Source of the DNA: Cyanobacteria bacterium HKST-UBA02
Lineage (GTDB): Bacteria > Cyanobacteriota > Vampirovibrionia > Obscuribacterales > Obscuribacteraceae
NCBI GenBank assembly: GCA_020431945.1
Contig: JAGQHH010000164.1
Location: forward strand, 1-19,194
Direction: 5' to 3'
DNA: 19,194 bases
In this document: positions 7,267-13,992 of the stretch, in pieces
How the letters are laid out: each line of letters starts with the position of its first letter
How positions within the stretch are numbered: position 1 is the first letter of the stretch
Program-made: the position numbers and the translations under genes
The notes under the pieces: generated by a model
Told to the model about the DNA's origin: nothing
Seen by the model: only the letters and a program-made list of their open reading frames with translations
The model's database searches: none

Positions 7267-7863
7267 TTATTTTCCCAGGGGAGCCGAGCGTGTGGTGCCC
7301 CTGGTGATGGTTCCGTCACGGTTGACGGTGAAAGGCTGGGTGAGGATCGGTGCCGGTCTCACTGACGCGGCATTGTAGTTAATATCGAGAAGAATCTCTG
7401 CCTTGTCACCGCCATCCAGGCGGGAATCCGTTTTGCCTGGATCGAAAGTCGGTCCGGGCCGCTCCTCCGAGCCGATATCGGGCTTCACCGAGCGGCTCCG
7501 ATCCGCATCGAGTACTCCATGATCTTTAACAGAGTCTTTGATTCCGCCTTTGACGACTTTCTTGTTTCCGTCCTTGACCGGCCCGGTGCCGAGCTGCTCG
7601 TTCTGGTAGTCCTGACTGTGGCTTCCTTCGGAAGATTCCGTATTGAGCTCTTTTTCCTTTTTGTTCATACGGATCTTGTCGTCCGAATTGTCGAAGGGGC
7701 TGGGCAGATCAAGACAATCAGGCAGGCTTTGCTTATCGCTCTTGCGGCCGGCAAGCAGCTTGTCGTTGTATCGGTCCCAGTCATCCTGGGTGACCAGGCC
7801 GCCTGCCTGACCGAACACTTCGTTGTTCTTGCCACCATCATTGACGTTTACTAATTCCATCAT
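7267..7863 (-). CDS. Orphan low-complexity hydrophilic protein, 198 aa
   Basis: No family is recognised. The start was placed at the ATG at 7863 because AGGAG sits eight bases upstream. The frame stays open for 36 more codons, but that stretch has no ribosome site and crosses the tandem repeat at 7940-7969. A tandem ATG follows directly. The protein is rich in Asp, Lys, Gly, Ser and Asn, with no signal peptide or membrane segment. Residues about 60-165 look disordered ('KKEKELNTESSEGS', 'PVKDGNKKVVKGGIKD'). The C-terminus, 'LTQPFTVNRDGTITRGT', has a strand-turn-strand look. It is divergent from the MFS transporter and precedes the double-glycine peptide on the same strand, beyond the hairpin at 7212-7232. 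Function is unknown. Confidence 0.65.
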   Translation of the reverse strand: MMELVNVNDGGKNNEVFGQAGGLVTQDDWDRYNDKLLAGRKSDKQSLPDCLDLPSPFDNSDDKIRMNKKEKELNTESSEGSHSQDYQNEQLGTGPVKDGNKKVVKGGIKDSVKDHGVLDADRSRSVKPDIGSEERPGPTFDPGKTDSRLDGGDKAEILLDINYNAASVRPAPILTQPFTVNRDGTITRGTTRSAPLGK

Positions 7864-7939
7864 GGTCGAATCTCCTTTGAAAAACGCTAACAGGCAACTG
7901 CGACTGTGGGTTTCAGAATAGAGACGGCTTGTAATCCAT

Positions 7940-7969
7940 GTATAACTGCGTGCAACTGCGTATAACTGC
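7940..7969. repeat. Three tandem 10-bp repeats between divergent genes
   Basis: GTATAACTGC (7940-7949), GTGCAACTGC (7950-7959) and GTATAACTGC (7960-7969) are three head-to-tail decamers differing by two bases in the middle copy. They lie in the 129-bp region between the divergent starts at 7863 and 7993. One copy per helical turn would place a bound protein on one face of the DNA, so an operator is a fair inference. A slippage-prone remnant is the alternative. Confidence 0.6.
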
Positions 7970-7992
7970 AAAAGCCCTGTACCATATAGAGG

Positions 7993-9333
7993 ATGGAAAC
8001 CGACGTCTACGAGAGCAAGCTGCTGGCCAGGATCACCCTGCGGCTCATCCCTTTCATGCTGGCTCTCTATGTAATCTCGTATCTGGACCGGATCAACGTC
8101 TCCTTCGCCGCCCTGGCCATGAACCGGGACCTGGGCTTCTCCGACACCGAATTCGGGCTGGGGGCTGGGATCTTCTTCATCGGCTATTGCATCTTCGGGA
8201 TTCCCAGCAATCTGGTCATCGAGCGCCTGGGCGCCCGTCGCTGGATAGCCGGGATCATGGTGGTCTGGGGTTTTCTCACCCTGCTTTTCTGTCTGGTCAA
8301 AACCCCTTTCCAGTTCTGCGCCCTGAGACTTCTACTGGGAATTGCCGAGGCGGGCTTTTTCCCGGGCATGCTTCTTTATCTCACTTACTGGTTCCCTGGC
8401 AAATACTACGGCTCGGCAGTAGCACGCTTTATGACCGCTATTCCGATATCGGGAATTGCCGGTAGCGCCATCGCCGCTGCCGCCCTCTCGATGTCGGGGG
8501 CCGCCGGGCTGGCAGGTTGGAAATGGCTTTTTCTGGTCACCGGAGCACCAGCGATAGTGTGCGGATTCCTGGTTCTGGTATTGCTTCCGGACAGACCGTC
8601 CACAGCTTCATTTTTGAGCCCCGAAGAAGTCGAAATCATCGAGAAGGCATCAAATTCCGGCAGCGAGAAAGAGGCTCCGCCTCAAAAAGCCGGAGGCGAG
8701 ACAGGCTTTCTACGCCCCCTGAGCAATCCTCTGGTCTGGCGCTCGGCGGCTCTTTATTTCTCTCTGACCGTGAGCATGTATGGCTTCCAGCTCTGGCTCC
8801 CTCAGATAATCAAAGCCTCGGGCTCGAGTAACCAGAGCCTGGACGACACCACCACGGCTCTTCTTGCAGCGATTCCGGCGATTTTTCAGGCCCTGGGCAT
8901 GCTGATCATAGCCCGGAGCTCCGACCGGCGAGGCGAGCGTCGTCTCCACGTGGTGACGGCTGCTGCCTGTACTTTCGCCGGTCTTCTTCTTTCCATGAGC
9001 AGCAGCCAGAACATCATCCAGATGGTCGGGCTCTGCCTGGCGGCTTTCGGCATCTGGGGCTCCGTGGGACCGTTCTGGGCCCTCACCAGAGAGACCCTGC
9101 CCCAGAAAGATCATGCCACCGGCATCGCAGTGATCAATTCAGTGGGCAATCTAGGCGGCTTCGCCGGTCCTTATCTGGTCGGTCTGGTGAAGGCAGGTAG
9201 TCAGGGTTTTGCCGCTTCCCTGGTAGTGCTTGCAATATCATCTATATTCGCCATGATCCTGGCTCTAATGGCCAAACCCTCCTCCGGGACGATGAACGGG
9301 GAAGCACCCTCTTCTACAATTGACAAATGCTAG
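7993..9333 (+). CDS. MFS transporter, anion:cation symporter (ACS) family
   Basis: This 446-aa polytopic membrane protein matches the ACS branch of the major facilitator superfamily (tartrate, phthalate, hexuronate and 4-hydroxyphenylacetate transporters). Features are 'RLIPFMLALYVISYLDRINV' in helix 1 (residues 18-37), 'GIFFIGYCIFGIPSNL', the motif-A-like 'ERLGARRWI' after helix 2, and 'FPGMLLYLTYWFP' in the middle of the N-terminal half. A long hydrophilic loop lies at about residues 205-245 between the two six-helix halves. It probably imports an organic acid with protons, but the substrate cannot be read from sequence. An in-frame stop six bases upstream fixes the ATG. GAGG abuts it directly, which is unusually close. 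The stop overlaps the start of the caspase gene by 7 nt. Confidence 0.92.
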   Translation: METDVYESKLLARITLRLIPFMLALYVISYLDRINVSFAALAMNRDLGFSDTEFGLGAGIFFIGYCIFGIPSNLVIERLGARRWIAGIMVVWGFLTLLFCLVKTPFQFCALRLLLGIAEAGFFPGMLLYLTYWFPGKYYGSAVARFMTAIPISGIAGSAIAAAALSMSGAAGLAGWKWLFLVTGAPAIVCGFLVLVLLPDRPSTASFLSPEEVEIIEKASNSGSEKEAPPQKAGGETGFLRPLSNPLVWRSAALYFSLTVSMYGFQLWLPQIIKASGSSNQSLDDTTTALLAAIPAIFQALGMLIIARSSDRRGERRLHVVTAAACTFAGLLLSMSSSQNIIQMVGLCLAAFGIWGSVGPFWALTRETLPQKDHATGIAVINSVGNLGGFAGPYLVGLVKAGSQGFAASLVVLAISSIFAMILALMAKPSSGTMNGEAPSSTIDKC

Positions 9334-11129
9334 CAATATCCAGGCACTTTCTCTCTCCGCTCATTGCCCTTCATCTGCTCCTCTGCCCTCTTCCGGCCCC
9401 GGCGGAAGAGTCGAAAGAAGCGACCCGGCCGATCAAGGACAAATGGGCAGTGGTGGTGGGCGTCAGCCGCTTCGCCGACAGCAAGATCAACTTGCGTTAT
9501 CCGGCCAAGGACGCCCGGGACTTCTATGACTATCTGGTCAATGAAGGCAATTTCAAGAAAGATCACGTGGTCCTCCTCACCGACGAAGAAGCCACGAGAC
9601 TCCGGATTCTTTCTGCTCTCGGAGACAAATGGCTCCCTCACCTGGCTCATCCCGACGACCTTGTGGTGATCTATATCTCCAGCCACGGCAGTCCCGCCGA
9701 CATGGACGTGGGCGGTCTCAACTATATAGTCGCCCATGACACCAGTCTCGATTGTCTCTATGCCACCGCCATACCACTGCAAGACCTGATGCGGATCATC
9801 AAGAGCAGGGTGCTTTCGAGCCGGGTGATCCTGATCCTCGACGCCTGCCACAGCGGCGCTGCCAGCCCGGAAGCCAAGGGACTCTACAGAGCAGGCAATG
9901 TGGACGCCGCCAGGCTGGCATCCGGCACAGGCCAGCTTGTCATCGCCTCCAGCAGCCCGGACCAGGTCTCCTGGGAAGGCAAGCAATACGCGAACAGCGT
10001 TTTCACCTATCACCTGATCAAAGCCCTCAAAGAAAAAGGGGATGCCACCACCATCGGTGAAGCTTTCGACAACATGAAAGCCGGTATCCAGGAAGAAGTG
10101 CTCCGGGACCGGGGCAAGCTCCAGACTCCCGAGCTCAAGAGCGAGTGGCAGGGCAAGACCATCGCCCTGGCGGTACCGCCGGTGAGCCCGCGCAAAGGCA
10201 TGCCCGAAATCGTGCCGGTTCCGGTCAAGCCTCTGGACGAGACCACCGAGAATCTCGAGGCTAAACTTCCTCCCTCCACGGCCCCGACCAGCACCAGGAC
10301 CTGGTCTGCGGTGGAAGGCGATTCGGGTATCGAGAGCTTGCCTGCGATTCCGCCTGTGACCGTGCTCGACAACGGCAATATCTACCTGGTCTACAACAAG
10401 CCCAGCCGTGCCACCACTTTCAATATCAATTATCCCGGTCTTCTTACCTATATGTTCACTTATCACTGGAACGACGCCCACGGCGCCAGACCAGGCACCA
10501 TAAGGCTCAAGCATGACAACGGACATATCTACGGGCCTTTCAAGACTACCGGCAAAGCCGGTCAGGGCAATGTCCCCAACGCCTACTGGGAGTGCGAGCC
10601 ACTGGTCCGGCTACCCGCCGGCACTTATACGATTATCGACAGCGACCCATCCACCTGGGCGCAGAACGAAGGCTCCCGCGGTGCCGGCTTCGCCCGGGTA
10701 AAAGTGGCGCCCCTGGTCACCACAAGCCATCCGGATCGGTCCAGAGAGCTCAAGCGAAGCCCCGAGACAACTATCTATAACAACGGCAATATCTACGGCT
10801 GCCTGAACAATCCACTGAGACCGACCAATTTCAGCATAGACAGACCGACTTTGATAACCAAGATCACCAATTATCACTGGAACAACGGTCGCGGCAAAGT
10901 GCCGGGCAGGATCACCCTGCTGCACTCGGATGGCACCAGATACGGTCCCTGGCAGACAAACGGCCGGTCGGGCCAGGCCGGCGCCCCGGAAGTCTACTGG
11001 GACTGCCCGGTGGACCTGGTGATCAAACCGGGCTTCTATACAGTAATCGACAGCGACCCGCCCTCCTGGTCCCACAATCCCCAGAATGGCGGCGCCGGCA
11101 TGACCGAGATAACCGGTGTGTTTCAGTAA
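9327..11129 (+). CDS. Secreted caspase-like (C14/orthocaspase) peptidase with duplicated C-terminal domain
   Basis: This is a 600-aa protein. Residues 1-26 are a signal peptide (APA cleavage site). Residues about 38-285 are a caspase-fold p20-type domain, with the catalytic pair His120 in 'IYISSHGSP' and Cys174 in 'ILDACHSG', both intact. A Pro-rich linker (about 285-345) leads to two tandem copies of a domain of about 110 residues (348-460 and 482-598). The copies share 'NGNIY', 'YHWN', 'YGP', a 'YW.C' pair and 'IDSDP..W..N', and both end near GAG. They look like beta-rich extracellular binding modules. I cannot name the family, though similar YHWN/DSDP modules occur in other bacterial secreted proteins. 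Bacterial orthocaspases are Arg/Lys-specific peptidases of stress and cell-death pathways, but an exported one may act on surface or environmental proteins. The start overlaps the MFS stop, implying translational coupling. Confidence 0.88.
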   Translation: MLAISRHFLSPLIALHLLLCPLPAPAEESKEATRPIKDKWAVVVGVSRFADSKINLRYPAKDARDFYDYLVNEGNFKKDHVVLLTDEEATRLRILSALGDKWLPHLAHPDDLVVIYISSHGSPADMDVGGLNYIVAHDTSLDCLYATAIPLQDLMRIIKSRVLSSRVILILDACHSGAASPEAKGLYRAGNVDAARLASGTGQLVIASSSPDQVSWEGKQYANSVFTYHLIKALKEKGDATTIGEAFDNMKAGIQEEVLRDRGKLQTPELKSEWQGKTIALAVPPVSPRKGMPEIVPVPVKPLDETTENLEAKLPPSTAPTSTRTWSAVEGDSGIESLPAIPPVTVLDNGNIYLVYNKPSRATTFNINYPGLLTYMFTYHWNDAHGARPGTIRLKHDNGHIYGPFKTTGKAGQGNVPNAYWECEPLVRLPAGTYTIIDSDPSTWAQNEGSRGAGFARVKVAPLVTTSHPDRSRELKRSPETTIYNNGNIYGCLNNPLRPTNFSIDRPTLITKITNYHWNNGRGKVPGRITLLHSDGTRYGPWQTNGRSGQAGAPEVYWDCPVDLVIKPGFYTVIDSDPPSWSHNPQNGGAGMTEITGVFQ

Positions 11130-11173
11130 GCGGTACACTTTCCTAAAAGCTGCCCGTGCCCAGTATTGGTCTT

Positions 11174-11908
11174 ATGAAAAAACTGGAAACCGCCGTACTC
11201 GCTGTTGCCGCCCTCCTCGCCTCGATGGCGCCGGCTCAGGCGTATTATGACGACTATCTGCCCGCGCCATTTTTAGGCACAATCAAACGCTATCCCCAGA
11301 GACTCGTCGCCGACGAGATACCGAACGACAACTGGAGCAAAGAAATCAGAGCCGGAGTGACGGCAAGCACGGCGGAAGGCTATCTGACGATCTCGGGCAG
11401 GGACGCCTCGGGCAAGGACTGGACCCTCCGGGAGGATCTCAGCGAGTTTTTCGGAGCTTTTATATACGCGGCGGACCTCGACCGAAACGGCAAAGAAGAT
11501 ATAGTCATCTGGTTCGCCACCGGCTCCTGCGGACTGCCCTGGTCAGTGGTCTTCGTCTATCTCTTCGACAAAAACGGTATGCCTCATAAGCAGGAAGCAG
11601 TGAGCCGCTTCTACAACGACGAGAAAGGCCTAGCGGATCTGATCGAGGCACCGGACGGCCGGGGAGCACTGCTTCTCATCCAGGATCTCGCCCAGGTAGA
11701 GCTGGAAGGCAAATACCACAGCTACTGGCGATTCTCCGCCCTGCGCCCGCTGGGCAACGACCTGGTCGAGGTCGACAAGCTCTCGGGTGTAAAACTGCCT
11801 GCTTTTGTATTTTTCACCAATAAGCCCAATCATAAGATCTCGAAGAACTCAGTTCTTCTGGAGCGTGGCTATAAAGAAGAGCAAAAAAGGCAAGCCCGAT
11901 CAGACTGA
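11174..11908 (+). CDS. Secreted orphan protein with a DxDxNGxxD calcium-type loop
   Basis: This 244-aa protein starts with a clear signal peptide (MKKLETAVLAVAALLASM, then PAQA cleavage). I prefer the ATG at 11174 over the GTG six codons upstream because MKK is a typical signal-peptide start. Neither start has a strong ribosome site. The mature protein contains 'AADLDRNGKEDIVIWF' (around residue 100), resembling the Ca-binding loop of FG-GAP/VCBS beta-propeller repeats, but only one copy is seen. A Cys near 'GSCGLPWS' follows. No enzyme motif is visible. It lies 44 nt downstream of the caspase gene and may share its transcript. Its end overlaps the end of the convergent phosphorelay gene by 9 bp. 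Confidence 0.75.
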   Translation: MKKLETAVLAVAALLASMAPAQAYYDDYLPAPFLGTIKRYPQRLVADEIPNDNWSKEIRAGVTASTAEGYLTISGRDASGKDWTLREDLSEFFGAFIYAADLDRNGKEDIVIWFATGSCGLPWSVVFVYLFDKNGMPHKQEAVSRFYNDEKGLADLIEAPDGRGALLLIQDLAQVELEGKYHSYWRFSALRPLGNDLVEVDKLSGVKLPAFVFFTNKPNHKISKNSVLLERGYKEEQKRQARSD

Positions 11909-13990
11909 GGCGACGACCCCGCTTTTCGCTCTCCTGGCAGTACGCAGACGGTGGTGCGCCGCCTTTATTATCGTCTCGAGATCGCCGCCGTCTTTATCCG
12001 AATCGGCGACCCCGGCACTGAAAGTGGTGACGAATTTGTTGGTCGAGCCGGCGAATCTAAAAGCCGAGAAATCGGCCAGGAGTCTCTCCAGGGCTCCCGC
12101 CAGGGCACCGGTGCCGGTATCGGGAACCGCCAGAGCATAGCCGGAGCTGCTCCATCTCGCCCGCAGAGTCTCGGCGCTGAATCTATGTTGCAGCATCAGA
12201 CCGAGATGGACCGCGGCGCTGTGAGCGCCATAATGACCCTGGACGATAGTGAGCTCGTCGAAGTCGTCCATCTCCACAATTGCCAGGGCAAGCGACTGGT
12301 TGACTCGCGCCGCCGTCTTGCGGAGCGCTTGCGCCTCGATCATGAAAGCGTCGCCGCGCAACATACCGGTCTCGGTATCCCGGGCACGCTCCCGGCGTTT
12401 GCGCATGGCCGAGGCCAGATGGGCCGAGACCCTGGCTTGAAGCTCTTCGGCAAGCACAGGCTTGGTGAGAAAATCGGTGGCGCCCACGGCGAATGCGGCG
12501 GACCGGGCTTCCTGGCTGGTCTTCGAAGTCAGGATAATCACCGGCACATCGGCGACCTCCGGTATCGTCCTTATCTGCCGGCAAACTTCATAGCCGGTCA
12601 TCATCGGCATCATCAAATCGAGCAATATGATATCCGGCTTGACTTTCTCCACCGAAGCCAGGGCCTCCACCGGACTGGTCTGGTAGGTCACTTCCATGCG
12701 CTGATCCGTGAGCACCCCGGAGACGAATCGGCAGAGTACCTCATCATCATCGATTACAAGAAGACGAGGCTGGCCGGGAGTGCTGACTCGCAGAAGCTTC
12801 TCCACCGATTCTCTCAGATCTAGTCCCGAGACCGGCGCATAGAGCACATCGGAAGCGCCTACATAAGTCCGATCGGCAGGGCTGAGCATGAGCTTATTGG
12901 GGCAGATGAGAGCAAGAGGCAGGGCTTCGTTGCCGGGGATTTCCCGGAGCATACGAGCATGCTCATAAGCAGCCTCGGCATCGGGGCCGGTATCGATAAT
13001 AGCGGCGTCGATCCGGTGCTCGGCAGCATAACGTAGAAAAGAACCGGGATTGTCGGTGCCCTGCACATGCGCCAGCCTGAGAGTCTCCTCCTCCATGACC
13101 GAGTCGATGACGGTCTCATCCTGGCTGAGGATGAGGACCCGATTGCGGGTTGTTTTTCCGGGCATGTCCACGGCACCGCTCATGGCATCATTGATGAGAT
13201 TGTTGCCGGTGGCCAGACCCCGAATAATCTCGGACCAGTAGATCTCCTGATCCGAAGCATCGCGCGGATCTAGAGAATAGAGAAAATCTTCGAGCTTGCC
13301 TGCCAGCTCGCCTATTTTCTCGAGTCCCAGAGAGCCGGCGGTGCCTCTTACCGAATGAGCGATGAGAATTCCCTGCTGAAGCGAGGTCAGCGCCGTCCGG
13401 TCATTGTTGAATTCGTCCACGAGCTGGGTGAGCATTTTCCAGTCGTTCTCCAGCTGCTTGAGATACTCCATCCTGGCCTCTCTTACAGCCTGTTCGATCT
13501 TGAGCTTCTTGGCCAGGTGACGAAGCTCTTCATCCGAAAGAGCTACCGATGCCTCCCCGGCGCCGCTGGCATGAGCGGCGGCGATACCTTCGCCACCGTA
13601 ATTTTTCTCGTAACCCGGCAGTAGAGACTCCACCTGCTGGAGGAAGGTCGAGGCGACTATAGGCTTCTGGATGATCAGAGCGACCTGGAGAATATTGCGC
13701 AGCCAGCTGAAAGTTTTGGTATCACAGGGGATGGCGGAGCAGAAGATGATCGGAGTATTGCCCCCGGCATTGCGAAGATTGGTGATCCAGCTCATTCCGT
13801 CCATCTGGGGAAGGCGATAGTCGACGATGGCGAGGACTGTATCCTTGTTCGAGAACATCGCCGTCGCTTCATCCGGCGAGCCGGCTTCCACGACCTGATA
13901 GCCCTCCTGTCTCAAGAGGTTGCCGACCAGCTCCCGGAAAGGAGCATCATCATCCAGTATCAGAATCGATCCGCTTTTCTTTTCGGGCAC
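11900..13990 (-). CDS. Multi-domain phosphorelay protein: REC-HPt-pseudoREC-REC-degenerate GGDEF
   Basis: This is a 696-aa cytoplasmic protein. REC1 (about 8-125) has Asp13-15, phospho-acceptor Asp57 and Lys109. The HPt domain (about 165-275) has His212 in 'AHSVRGTAGSLGL'. A second receiver-like module (about 284-400) keeps Asp333 but has 'LSQDE' in place of the acidic pair and 'APV' in place of the KP motif, so it is probably inactive. REC2 (about 408-527) is complete, with Asp415-417, Asp458, Thr488 and Lys510. The end (about 537-693) is GGDEF-like ('DTETGMLRGDAF', 'GHYGAHSA'), but the signature GG[DE]EF is replaced by SSSGY, so cyclic-di-GMP synthesis is unlikely. The GTG start lies 2 nt after the kinase stop, with GAGGAG upstream inside the kinase's last codons, indicating tight coupling. 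It probably receives phosphate from that kinase. Confidence 0.9.
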   Translation of the reverse strand: MPEKKSGSILILDDDAPFRELVGNLLRQEGYQVVEAGSPDEATAMFSNKDTVLAIVDYRLPQMDGMSWITNLRNAGGNTPIIFCSAIPCDTKTFSWLRNILQVALIIQKPIVASTFLQQVESLLPGYEKNYGGEGIAAAHASGAGEASVALSDEELRHLAKKLKIEQAVREARMEYLKQLENDWKMLTQLVDEFNNDRTALTSLQQGILIAHSVRGTAGSLGLEKIGELAGKLEDFLYSLDPRDASDQEIYWSEIIRGLATGNNLINDAMSGAVDMPGKTTRNRVLILSQDETVIDSVMEEETLRLAHVQGTDNPGSFLRYAAEHRIDAAIIDTGPDAEAAYEHARMLREIPGNEALPLALICPNKLMLSPADRTYVGASDVLYAPVSGLDLRESVEKLLRVSTPGQPRLLVIDDDEVLCRFVSGVLTDQRMEVTYQTSPVEALASVEKVKPDIILLDLMMPMMTGYEVCRQIRTIPEVADVPVIILTSKTSQEARSAAFAVGATDFLTKPVLAEELQARVSAHLASAMRKRRERARDTETGMLRGDAFMIEAQALRKTAARVNQSLALAIVEMDDFDELTIVQGHYGAHSAAVHLGLMLQHRFSAETLRARWSSSGYALAVPDTGTGALAGALERLLADFSAFRFAGSTNKFVTTFSAGVADSDKDGGDLETIIKAAHHRLRTARRAKSGVVASV

Positions 13991-13992
13991 GG

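Noticed and set aside
9330..10526. Long 398-codon open frame on the minus strand opposite the caspase
   Set aside because: The plus strand here encodes a signal peptide and an intact caspase domain. The antisense frame has no recognisable domain and no ribosome site, and is a by-product of GC-biased codons.
11951..12823. 290-codon plus-strand open frame opposite the relay protein
   Set aside because: It is antisense to well-conserved receiver and GGDEF-like domains and shows no family features.
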